From: Lineolata rhizophorae
Lineage: Eukaryota > Ascomycota > Dothideomycetes > Lineolatales > Lineolataceae
Direction: 5' to 3'
DNA length: 64,000 nt
Assembly: GCA_010093515.1 (NCBI GenBank)
Contig: MU001691.1
Span: 1 to 64,000, forward strand
Shown here: positions 8,984 to 19,587 of the stretch, piece after piece
How positions within the stretch are numbered: the first letter of the stretch is position 1
How the letters are laid out: each line of letters starts with the position of its first letter
Made by a program: the position numbers and the translations under genes
The notes under the pieces: generated by a model
What the model was told of the DNA's origin: nothing
The model's input: only the letters and a program-made list of their open reading frames with translations
Database searches by the model: none

Positions 8984-9814
8984 ATGTCGACAACCTACCA
9001 GACAATCAAGGTCGCCCCGCGTGGAAAAGGTAGCGTAGCGAGAATAACCTGCGTGGATTTCCAGTCTATCCAACAGCCAGCTGAGAGAAATATATGTGGC
9101 CTTGACCAGGCATCAAGTCTTAGAACTTTCCAACAGCTACCTCACTCAGGAGCAACAGCTAGCCCTAAAGCGTCGGTTATGTGAAGCGTCAGGTGTCTCG
9201 GCGGACAATCTCCGGACTACAAAGATCACAAAGCAAGGCGAATATAGCAACTACGAGCTCGACCGGCATACCTATGGTTACTTTTCAGAGACCGGCCCTA
9301 AAATAGGCATATTGAACGCGATTACCATCCCGTCAACAGCCGTCAGCACTGGCTTCTGCAACATGATAAGTCTCTAGGAGGATATGCGGGGGACATTCAA
9401 CATGAGTTAAGGGGAAAGTCGATCTGCAATGACACCGTCTATACCCAATATAGCCGGCCTCGCAGACAGACCAAGCTGACGCCCGAAGGTTTCCGCAAAT
9501 AGCCGCACGTAGAGCATCCAATCGCCCACACTAATCCAGATGCAAGGAAAGAAGCTCTCCGTCTTGGAACGCGGAAATGGGCATTCATCAAGGGTATAGA
9601 TCAACGCCGAAGCGATGAAATTCTTGAAGAACTCTAGAAGATAGTCGATAGCGGAGAGTATACGTTTGAAGCGGAATGGCAGGAGGACATGTTGTTTATA
9701 TGGCGTAATGACCTTGTCTGGCATTTCAAGCCGAAAGGAAATGGCGAGTCAAGACTACTCGATCGGACCTCGGTCCCTAGTAGGGCGCTCGTCACGGCGT
9801 CACTGTCTTGCTGA
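8984..9814 (+). pseudogene. Decayed gene of unknown family
   Basis: After the TATA box an ATG at 8984 opens MSTTYQTIKVAPRGKGS. A second frame at about 9096-9375 carries LSNSYLTQEQQLALKRR and GEYSNYELDRHTYGYFSE. A third at about 9420-9811 carries TQYSRPRRQTKLTPEGFRK, HPIAHTNPDARKEALRLGT and AEWQEDMLFIWRNDLVWHF, interrupted by stop codons. The segments look like consecutive parts of one protein that has lost its frame; introns may account for some breaks. The family is not recognised. Confidence 0.4.
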
Positions 9815-9980
9815 AGTTTCAGATAGCTCTCTCATTTGAAATCGAACGTACCGACATTTGCTCCGTCTTAACAATCCTACGCCGTGACGATTTGGCCCGG
9901 TCCCGGCATCGCCACCCTACGCTAGTCCGGAACATGCCTCTAGCACGAGACAGCGTCGACTATCGTCGACTATGAATGTC

Positions 9981-12900
9981 TTACAAATACCCGTGCGCGC
10001 CCAGCCATTCCTGCACAACATCACGGTCGCGCTCCCTGTACGCAACCTTTCCGTGGATCGAGTCCTTGGCCACCGCGAGCCCGCGGTCAAACCCGCGACA
10101 GTCCTTGTCCTGAAAAAAATCGGCTACGTCCTTTTCGACGTCTGGAGCGGCAAAGTTGCTGAGAGCGAGGCGCAAGAAGCGCTCCAGCACGACCATATTT
10201 CCACTTAGGCGCGGATAGACGGTCGAGTCCCATTCTCTCTTAATAAACTCCCACATAGGCCGGCGGCCCGCTTGATTGGCGGCGAGAGCCGAGGCCCCCG
10301 AGTGCACGTCCTGCACGGCGACGGCGTCGGAAAAGAGGAAGGAGAGGAAGGACGAGGCGAGATCGGTGGATCGAGAGCGGCCCATAGACACGAGGCATAT
10401 CTCCTTACCATCGACAGAAGTGGTAGAGGCGTACTCGCGCTTGACGGCTTCGTAAGCGGGCTTGCCGCCATGGGCGACGGCCACGCGGAAGATGGCACCG
10501 CGCAGGCTAGGGTGAACAGCGGTCTTGTCACTCCCGTCCATGTAAGCGGCAAAGCGCGAGCGCGCCTCCGCGACGACGGCCTCGTGGCCGGAGAGGCCGG
10601 CGGAGGAGAGCAGAAGCGAACGCAGCTGGCCTTTCAGGAAATCCTCGTCCGGCGAAAACTCCCAGCCGATCTTTTCCGCAGCTGGGGACACTAGCGCGAG
10701 CATGAACTTCCGCAAGCCCTCGGAAATCTGCTCGTCGTCGGCGAAAACGGTGCGGATAGAGCCCAGCGAGCTCGTGATTTGGTTCCACACACTATAGTGT
10801 CAGCTTAGAGCTTTTCTCTCGACCAGGGTGGGACCTACAGGTAGTTTGTCTCATTACGGAAGCTCTCGACAAACGCGAGGAAGCCGGCGGTGGTGCCGTC
10901 GCCTGACTGGGCGAGCGCGGCGGCATCGCCGATGAGCCCGATCTTGTCTTCAAGGCTAAGTCGGTCCTTTGAGGCTCCCAGCTTCGCCAGGCGCTCCGGC
11001 GGATAATTGGTGCGGTAGAAGCCAGTCTGGTTCGAGTTGAGCTTGTAGAACGAGTCGTCGACGCCGCGGATCGTGTCCTCCTTGGTCGTGAGAGCTCCGA
11101 CGGAAGCGCTCGTCGTCTCGCCGGCAGTGGCCAGCCCGAGTGGAACCCACCAAGTGGTCGTGTCCTCATCCGGCGCGACATCGCCCGTAAGGAGGAAGCG
11201 GCTCTGCTTGACGCTAATCTGGCCGGGCTCCTCGGCGACCGTCAGAACCGGGAAGCCAATCTTGCGGATCCAGGGGTCCATGAAGGCAGTAACGTCTTGG
11301 TCCGACGCATCGCTCAACGCGGACCAGAGGTCGCCGGTGGTGGCGTTACCGTAGGCGTGGGCCTTGAGGTAGTTGGATACGCCGAGCAGGAACCGCTCGA
11401 TGCCTAAGTGGGCGCTGAGCATTCGGATGACGGAACTGCCCTTGAGATATGAGATGTGGTCGAAGATCTGGTCGACTTCGAGCGCGTCGCGTACGGCGAC
11501 CTCGATGGGGTGCGACTTGCGGAGGGAGTCGAGACCAAAGGCTGTTTGGTAAGACTCGGCCTGCGTGCCGTCAGCGTTCGAGTGTGGTCCGTACCTCTAG
11601 ACATGGAACGTACAACAAACTGCGCCCAGACCTTCCACTCTGTTCTTCAGTCAGCGCATCTCCAATTCAGCGGGGGCCACAAAGCGTACCGGGGTAAAAG
11701 TGGTCAGTAGCTATCCATCCTACCCACGTGGCGAAGCCCTCGTTGAGCCAGAGCTAAAGTCATTAGCAGCGTGTCACTTGTACGTGCGAGGAAAGCGTAC
11801 CTCACTCCACCAATCCATGGTGACCAAGTTGCCGAACCATTGGTGTGCAAGCTCGTGCGCGACGACGTAGGCGATGCGGTTCTTGTACTTCTGGTCCGAC
11901 TGCTCGGGGTCGAAGAGGACGGCGGTGGTCCTGGTCCAGTTAGCGAATTTCCACGACTTCTGCGGGCCACCCACCTGTAAGTGATGAGGCCCCAGTTTTC
12001 CATGGCACCGTGCGACTGTCCTGTTAGCGCGGAGTGGCAGAGCCGGTGGCAGCGACTTACGAATTCGTGTACCGCGAGCAGGTCGACCTTTGGTAGCGGA
12101 TACTCGATGCGGAAAATCTACCCTTGTCAGCGTGGCCTCGACAATAAGGTGGCGGACGCACCTCGGAAAAGTAGTCGACGATCTTGTGCGCGTTCTCGAG
12201 TGCGAACTGTCCCTGCTCCTTGAGGCCCTTGGTCGTGTAGACGCGCACCGGCAAGTTCTTCCCGCCGTACTTGCGCCGCGTGAAGTCCTCAACATACTCA
12301 AAGTCGCCAACGGCCCACGCGAGCAGGTAGGTGCTCATGACGGGCGTTCGCTCAAACGTGACCGTTTTAGTACCCGGCTTGCCGCCCGGCCGTGTCGCCT
12401 TCTCCGGCATATTGCTCAACGCGACCTGGTCCTCGGGAATCTCGATCTCAAAGTCGAAGGACGCCTTGAGGTTAGGTTCGTCGAAGCAGGGGAAGGCGCG
12501 CCGCGCGTCGCACGATTCGAACTGCGTGCTGAACATGTAATGAAACTCGTCATCGCGGGCCACGGAGGGCGCGGCGAGAACGGCCGGCTTGTAACGGGAG
12601 CGGTAGAAGCCCGCCATGAGCTGCGAACGTTAACGGGGGCCGCAGGCCGTCTTCGAAGAACCCACGTTGTTCATAGTGCCCCGGAACCGAATCACAAGCG
12701 ACGCCTGCGACGTCGCTGGAATCTCGGTGTCAAAGGCCAGCGTGACCCGGTGCCGTTTCTCGTCATATGAGATGATCGAAGCCTTGAGAACCTGCTCCGT
12801 CTTTCCATGCTCGGTGCGCACCTCGGCAGTGGAGATGTCAAGCTGGATCGAATTGAGCGTGATCCCCGCCGTGGGCTCGTTGATCTCGACATCAATGGCC

Positions 12901-13060
12901 ACAGTGCCTTGGTAACCGAAGGTGCCGCCATGCTCCAAGTCGTAGAGCGAAATGGCGTAGTTGGAAGGCTGGACGCTGCCGGAGTGTCAGTGGCGGAGGG
13001 GTGGAGATCTCGAGAGGGCACAACTCACGTTTTGGGCAGGGTGTCGCGGTCGGACGCCAT
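9981..13060 (-). CDS. AAP1: M1-family zinc aminopeptidase (puromycin-sensitive type)
   Basis: Removes N-terminal residues from peptides; relatives are yeast Aap1/Ape2. Ten exons join in frame to 883 residues: 13029-13060, 12666-12975, 12162-12620, 12061-12117, 11975-12015, 11801-11930, 11690-11753, 11614-11639, 10839-11560 and 9981-10791. Splice sites were chosen so that family motifs are rebuilt: VHEF/SHGAMENWGLITY/R, the zinc site VVAHELAHQWFGN with the downstream glutamate in LWLNEGFATW, and WKVWAQFV/AESYQTAF. The exon of 26 bases is unusually short but is needed for the conserved WKVWAQFV segment. The ERAP1-like C-terminal domain ends in LGAHGYL. The length is typical and nothing is broken. 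Confidence 0.95.
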
Positions 13061-13392
13061 GGTGTCAACGGCTGCGGTGATGCGGTGTCGACGGCGATGC
13101 GACGTGGTGTCGAGGTTGCGTTGGAAGCTCAATACGCCCCGCCCCCGCTTCGCTGGCACGGTCCACCCGAGTCACCCGCGCCACGCGAGGCTGGGCCGCG
13201 TCTCGCAGGCAAAACACCAAGGGGCTCACGTCTCGCAAAACAAATGCATTTGCGCCGGCCTTGTGGCGGTCAGGCGTGAAATCTATAGCATAGGAACCGC
13301 AAGCAACGCGTTGCACATGCCGGCCAAAAACATATCGGCCAACTCCCAACTCCTCCCGTGCAAAGTCAAGACTGCCGACGAACTCCGCCCCC
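13061..13392. promoter_or_regulatory. Promoter region of the aminopeptidase gene
   Basis: This 332-base GC-rich gap separates the aminopeptidase start from the stop of the BC10 gene on the same strand. No TATA box was seen. Confidence 0.4.
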
Positions 13393-13888
13393 CTACAACC
13401 TGACCTGCACGTCCAAGCAGGGCAGCCGCCATTCCTTCCTCCCAAAGAGCGTCCTAGCGGCGTCGAAACCGCCCGCGCCCGCCTCCGGCGCGGTACCGCC
13501 CAGCGGGGTCTTCCTCCGCCAGCCGTCCATGGCCGCCGTGGCGAGGGCGTCGAAGGTGCTGTTGACGGCCGAGGCTAGAACCGAGACCGTTTCGAGAAGG
13601 GCGGACGGGGACGTAGTGGCGGGCGGCTCCGCCGAGACGCGCGAGGCCAAAGATCGCGGCTCAAACCAGTTGCCGCCAAAGTCGAAAAGCGATATGATGA
13701 GGATGGCGAGCAGAAGCGAGCAGTAGACGCAGGGCCTGTTCAGGAAATAGGTGGCTGAGACGAAGAGGACGACGAAGACGGGCGATGCGTTGGTGCTGGG
13801 GCTTGAGCGTTAGCGGGAGCCGACGGCAGATTGCAGCTGCGGCTTACAGAAAGAAGAGCGTCGGGATCCAGCTTCGGAGGCAGAACAT
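13393..13888 (-). CDS. BLCAP: BC10/BLCAP-family small membrane protein
   Basis: Exon 1 is 13848-13888. Exon 2 begins at 13801 (or 13795 with the alternative acceptor; both keep frame) and ends at 13393, giving 149 or 147 residues. The start MFCLRSWIPTLFFL, the segment FVVLFVSATYFLNRPC, the pair C-x-x-C (RPCVYC), then a hydrophobic stretch SLLLAILIISLFDFGGNWF match the human bladder-cancer-associated protein layout: two membrane spans around a Cys-x-x-Cys and a trailing GNxF. The fungal protein adds about 80 soluble C-terminal residues. The function of the family is unknown. Confidence 0.8.
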
Positions 13889-14241
13889 GGCGGGCGGTCG
13901 TCCGCAGAGAGGGCACGGCACGAGGATGGAGTCGAATGCGAAGCACGGCGTACGATGACGGCGTCGCCAAATCCAGGGCTGCCGAGGTGGCTTGGCGCCG
14001 CGGCCCGGCGGCCTCGGTTCTCACCAATGACGTTTGCCGCACAAAGCTCTGCAAACTGGCAGGGCCCGAACTTGCGGCCGGCTGCGTACTCGAATGGAAT
14101 TCTCTTGTCTTGGTGTTGCTAATTGATGGTAAGCTGCTCGAGCTCGCAGTACAGCCGGACCGGGATCCTCGCCCGCGCAGCTCTCTTCATGCACCAACAC
14201 TGGGCTCACCGTTGAATCGACTACGTAGTATGTATGTACCT
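13889..14241. other. Spacer, no gene recognised
   Basis: GC-rich sequence upstream of the BC10 gene. It probably holds that gene's promoter and the 3' UTR of the HD-domain gene. No open frame is supported. Confidence 0.35.
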
Positions 14242-14995
14242 CTAAACGACCAGCGTCTCCTCCTCTACCCACCATGTCCGAAACGTCTTCAGCCGCTCAG
14301 TGCGCGTCCGCGCCATCTGCCGGCCCGTCTCGGTCTATTGGTCAGCTCGAGCCGCCACGTCGAACTACGTACGCGCTTACCTTCATCATATCCCCAAGAT
14401 GCTCCAGTTTGTCGCCAAAATGCTGAATTGCCTCTCCCATTCCACCTGGTGGCCCCCTGGCCGCAGCAAAGGTAAGCGCGCGGCCGACGCCAATGGCGCC
14501 GAGGGCGTCCAGCCGGTCCGCGTCCTGCACGATGGCCAGCTCCGGGTGTTGCCCAAGGATGGCCGCCGTCCGCGCCGGGTCCTTGATCTCCTTCGAGTAG
14601 GACACGTTTAGGGCGATGGTCTGTACCTTGACAGCGAGCGCGTCGGGCGCGCCGTGCTTCCGCAAGAGATCCGCGATCTCGTCCCGGTTCTCCTGCCCAG
14701 CCGGCGCGTATTTCTTGTCGCTCACGTCGTGCAACAGGCTAGCGACAAGTTAGACTCTATAAGCGGGAGTTGTTGGCGCTGCATCATCGTACGCTGCCAA
14801 CAAGACCACGTCGGTATCGTACGCCGCGCGGGCCCTCTCTCCGGCGAGGATGCGCCTCGCGAGCGCCACGACCCGGTGGATATGGTTGAAGTCGTGAGAC
14901 GCGTCGTATCGCGACATGCTTTCCCGGACGTGTTCCTGAAGCGCCTCATAGACAGCTGCTCCGGACGAACTTAGGTCCTCGTCGACCAGCGCCAT
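14242..14995 (-). CDS. HD-superfamily phosphohydrolase
   Basis: Exons 14793-14995, 14381-14738 and 14242-14334 give 217 residues. Metal-binding residues of the HD fold are visible: YDASHDFNHIHRV, then LLHDVSDKKY rebuilt across intron 1, then VQDADRLDALGAIGVGR. The C-terminal helix has TGRQMARTRTERL. This matches the YpgQ/YedJ-like HD group, often nucleotide (di/tri)phosphate hydrolases; the substrate here is not known. An upstream in-frame ATG at 15235 would add 80 unlikely residues, so I use 14995. Confidence 0.88.
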
Positions 14996-15377
14996 TCCAA
15001 AGTGCCGAAGGTGCAGGATTTGGAGCTCTCCTGAAGTTGAATACTCTCCTGGCAGCGTTCGCCGTCTGCGTTCGCCGGCCACGCACCAAACCGTGCTACG
15101 TCGGGAAATCGTACCCGAATTTGCGGTCAGCGGCGCATGCGGCCACGGCTGGCCCTCTAAGTGCAGTCTGCGTGAAAGAGTTGGTTGGGCGCCATCGGTA
15201 TGCAGCTTTGCAGCCGGCAAGACGAGGAAAGCCATGTCAGTTCAAAGCGAATACAACCATTTTCCAGCAGCTGTGGAGTCACGTGATATCCCCGCGACGC
15301 GACAGCCTCGGCAATCGCGTCGATACAAGCCCAGCCCAGCCACCCACCACCTCACCTTCATTCTCAATGCACCCGTT
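14996..15377. promoter_or_regulatory. Divergent promoter, HD-domain gene and PEX16
   Basis: A 382-base gap between two start codons pointing apart. It includes CACGTG at about 15,281-15,286, a possible bHLH/E-box site. No TATA box. Confidence 0.4.
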
Positions 15378-16619
15378 ATGAACGCTTACAGGCAGGCGGT
15401 GCCGCAGGCGCTGGCCATGCCGCCCAAGTGGCTCGGCCAGTATGCCGAATTCATCACCAAAAATGCCAGCGCCGTGTCGCAGATCGAGTCGGCCCTGAGG
15501 TCGCTCACCTACATCATACCTGGCCGTTTTCGCGAGTCCGCGATCGCCTCGGAATCGCGTACGTTGCCAGGTACCCCTCGGCGACTACCTTAGCTCACCC
15601 ATACAGTCCACAGCGGCGTCCAGCTCCTCTCCCTATACCACGACTCCCTCCTTGCCAAAGCGATTGCGCGCCTCCCGAGCGCCCAGCGGCCGCACCCTTC
15701 GCCCCACACGCGTTACACGCGCTTCTGGACCGAGCGGTCGCCGACGTACAGGCGCATCGCCGTCGTGTTGCAGATGATCCGGTACACTGAGCTGCTGTGG
15801 GAGATGGCGGCGCGGCGGAGGGGCGAGAGGGTGCGGTGGCGTGTCGTCGTACTCCTCGAGACCGTCAAGGCCGTCTGCCGTCTGCTGCTGATGCGCCTAA
15901 CCAACTCGCGGCCACTGCTGTCGCCGCCACTACCCCAGCGCGAGGTCGACCCCAGCGCACTGGAGGAACAGCCGTCCTCGGTCTCCCCATCTCTCAACGG
16001 CACCGAGAGCCCGCCCAGCGAGCGCTCGGACGACGCCGGCTGGACGATGCCCCGGACGGGCCTCTCGATGCCGAGCCTACCCGAGTCGTCCGACATCTCC
16101 AGCTATCTCCTCTCCAAGGTGCTCACGGCCGACGACGTCAAGCCGCCCAAGGCGCTGCTGCACCGCGTCTCCGGCAAGGGCGAGCTGGCCGAGATCTTGT
16201 ATATCCTGCGGCCCGTCGCCTACGCCCTCGCGATGCAGCGCTGGAGCAGCGATCGCAAGAGCTGGCGCCCCTGGCTCATCGGCGTTAGCATCGAGTACGG
16301 AGCCCGACAACTCGCCAAGAGGGACTTTCAGGAGCGCGTTGCCGGCGGGCTACGGGGCCTCACTCGGCTAGAGCGGGAGGAGCTCCGCCGGCGGGGATGG
16401 GCGATGGGGTGGTGGTTGATGCGTGGAGCGTTTTACGAGAATATCACGAAGTAAGTTTCCTCTCTGCGTGTAGCTGACCCGGCTAACCTTTGCAGGGCTT
16501 GGATCCACGGTGTGACCAAGAGGCTACGCGGAAAGCCTCTCCTGGATCTCATTGGCGGCGTTATTGAGGACTATCAATTCCTGTGGGATGAATACTACTT
16601 TTCAACTGCGACGCTCTAA
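15378..16619 (+). CDS. PEX16: Peroxisomal membrane protein PEX16
   Basis: Peroxin needed for peroxisome membrane assembly and membrane-protein import. Exons 15378-15558, 15607-16450 and 16496-16619 give 382 residues, normal for fungal Pex16. Family segments are WLGQYAEFITKNASAVSQIE, YIIPGRFRES, the rebuilt junction ASESLHSGVQLLSLYHD, then LRPVAYALAMQRW and the C-terminal LDLIGGVIEDYQFLWDEYYF. The start follows CCCGTT and the upstream frame has no better ATG. Confidence 0.95.
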
Positions 16620-19587
16620 ACTTTTCTTTGTATACAGTGCGGGTGGTAGCGAGCGTTGGTCACTTCTATTGGGACAGCAGGGACCTGCGTTGTATTTACG
16701 ACCGAGCACGTAGGTTTATGGGGAATCAGTACTTTGAAATACTACAGTAGTATCGTCATGGTCTTGCTGCAATAACTGCTGATTGAGAACGCAATTAGCA
16801 ACGCGCCTCGTTGTCGCCATCCCTTCTACCGTCTAGCGATGCGCAGCGGCTGTTCCGCGGCGGGGTCGCTCGTCGTCAAGCTTCCCCCGATATTCACGTG
16901 GATCTTCCGTCCGTGCATGGTCTGGCCGTGCTAGTAGTGTCGATGATACTAATCGTTTCTCTTACGAGACTCATCGACGCTAGCTGCGCCGAGATCTGGA
17001 TCCACAAGAAGGTTTTGGTCTCGCGTCCTCACTGCGACTTTGGGTCTCAATGACTCTTGCACCTCTCGGATCCGGCAGGGCACATTCCGCCGCGGCGGCG
17101 TGCGAGCCGCAAAACCCTGACGACAAATTGCTCCCACCCGATGACGCTACTGCAGCCATCCCACCTTTATTCCCCACCGCTTCGCTTTTGACCCTTATCG
17201 CCGAGGGCCTCAGAATGATTGCGAAACTGCTCTAGCCGCTCTTCGATCAAGTTGCGGCTCATGGAGCCGTACTATCACCGAACAGGAAGTAGAGCGCAAG
17301 GGAGGGCCAACCGCTAGCTATACATGGCATCATTTCATAGGTACTTCCGTTCAAGGCCTTCTGCCGCAATCACTACTTGCCCTCCTTGGCTGGGGCCGGC
17401 TCGATCACGCTGGGCATCTTAATCATCACCATGTCGCGAGTCAGGAAGTCTGCACCGGACCCGGCCCTACCGGCGCACCTTAGGACAGTTGCTCAAAGGC
17501 AATGCGAGGACGTTTGTATCATTTTAGATTTCCTTGTGCTCACTTGGCTATCGAGTGCACGCTTTGTATTGCCACTACCGTGGTTTCTGCGGCCGGCAAG
17601 GCCTATGTTGCCGCACAAGTTCTAGCAACCTGTCCACAATCCCGCTTCGCTACCCTCAGTGCATGTGGCTTTCACCCTAGAAGGCACCGAGCACTTTTCG
17701 CTGTCCCAGTTGACAGAACTTGAGGTTAGGTCAGTCTCTAGCTCGTGGCGTCGAGCTCTATTTTGGCACTGAGAAGAGTCCATTGTCATAAGGCTGGAAA
17801 TAGGTGGATAAATTATGTGCTGCCTCAATTGCAATGCAAAGTGGTTCACCATTACCACATCATTCAAGCATTACCAAAAGTCTACTGCTATGGTCAACTG
17901 AACACTGTCTAGGCGGGTCAGAAAGTCTCTGGCTGCGTGGAATTCTCTTCCAGGTCTGCCTATTCGGTCCACCAGCCACTATTCCCTTGTTTGCAAGTTC
18001 GCGGTCCCGCATTCGTAATTGCTTTAGCATTTAGTAAACTACAGCGGTAGTAGCCTGACTCAAAGACCCCGGAGAAATCGCACCAAGTGCATTCCGCCAG
18101 GTGATGAAGTATTCGCTTCAGCTATGCAGCGTCCCTTGGAAACAATGAACTCGTTTTATCGTCTATGGGGTGTTCTGCCACATCCGACGTCCAACTATTG
18201 CGGTCTTGAATGTCTTTGTCGACGCTATTAATACCGGCGACGGGCTCGTGATGCATTGCCCGAAGCCTTCAATTTTAGCTCAAACGCAGGATCTGGTAGA
18301 GATCTAGAACGGTATCTCGGGCCAGCAAAGCCACTTCGCAGATCCAGTGCTCGTTTGCGTCTCTGAATGCGAAGATCACGTCGTCCGCTCCACTTAGAAT
18401 CTCTTCCATCTCTGAGATTTCCTTTTTCATCTAATGAAGCATTAGATCAAATATTTACACTGCCATTTAAACAGTGACATGTAACCCGTTCAGTCGGGGG
18501 GTACTTCGATGCCGTCTTCTTGGAATCTTCCATGCGTGTGCCTTTACCAGTCTTAGACACTATGGTCGTAGGTTGAGATGTTACCGGAAAATGACATAGT
18601 ACTAGCAGCGTAGCTGTAGAGTAGGAGGTAGAACGGGATAGAATAGTGTAGTGGTCGAGGTATTATATTGAAGTCGAAGACTTCTCGTATTTCTCATACT
18701 GAAATTTAGATCATGATGTACCGGTTGCTTGAAAACTGTATCACGCATTGTGTAGATCTAGTAGACTATCCTTTGATCATATACCCTATCATGTAACAGT
18801 TTGAGCGAAGTGAGGCCAGTTCTGACAGTATCTATTTTTATCTGTTTTCTGGGGCAACCGCGCAGCTTGTTGAAATTGTGTACGATTGCTCGAAATCTAC
18901 AAAACACTTCTCACGTGATACCTAATTTACCTCTATATAGCTTCTAGGTGCTAACGCCCTATTTTCGATACAACACATATTGTCAACTTCCGTTTGCAAC
19001 CTCAGCGGCCTACGTCATGGGATGAACGCCTCTACGGTATGATAAACTACGCTCCTTTGCGCAGTAGGTTAATTTAAAAGTCTCGAGGAATCCTGCCCCT
19101 ATTCGACTAACTTTGCGTGACAGCTAATCTACGTGGCGTATATATCCTCGATCCTCATTGTTTCCCCCAATGAAGCGACAGAGATATTCCATCATATATG
19201 CTGAGTTATATCGCGGCCCTTAGCATAGTGTTGAGGTGTTTTGTCGAAAGAGAACGATGTAGAGGATTATAGACCACGATAATAGGACTTTACAAGTAAC
19301 CTAGAGTAGTGGCATGCTAAAGGCTCCATAGTAGCCAGAGGTATAACGACCAGCGAAGCTTCCAGCGTATCTGGTAGTGCCGGAAGACTACGGCGATGAC
19401 GGACTGCAATGTTCACGGCCTTTTCTGAGGCAACGTAGACCTCTGGCCCAGGTTTGTTTTGAAATTGCAATTGTATCAAAGGGTATCAGTAAAATACTGG
19501 CATCACGGTCATGCTCGTGCCGTCAAGTAGCCAGTGTACACGCTCTCGTCCAGAGAAATTTTATGGTCTTCCTTGCCTCCACGGTTA
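16620..19587. other. Gene-poor spacer with scattered coding relics
   Basis: Composition changes from mixed (16.6-18.0 kb) to TA-rich (about 18.6-19.3 kb). No gene is firmly supported. Short protein-like pieces lie on the minus strand at 17373-17486 (ending MIKMPSVIEPAPAKEGK before a stop) and 17622-17790 (NWDSEKCSVPSRVKATCTEG); a possible two-exon small gene is listed separately. These may be relics or chance frames. Confidence 0.4.
18275..18533 (-). CDS. Possible small two-exon gene or relic
   Basis: Exon A 18486-18533 opens with ATG (MEDSKKTASKYPPTER). A 55-base intron starts GTTACA and ends CTAATGCTTCATTAG, with a good branch site just before the acceptor. Exon B 18275-18430 reads MKKEISEMEEILSGADD and ends EVALLARDTVLDLYQILRLS before TAA. 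The product would be 67 residues, acidic and helical in exon B, with no known family. The frame stays open about 130 bases upstream of the ATG, so it may be the tail of a longer lost gene. Confidence 0.25.

Noticed and set aside
12090-12770. 226-residue plus-strand frame opposite the aminopeptidase
   Set aside because: Antisense shadow of a clearly spliced M1 peptidase gene.
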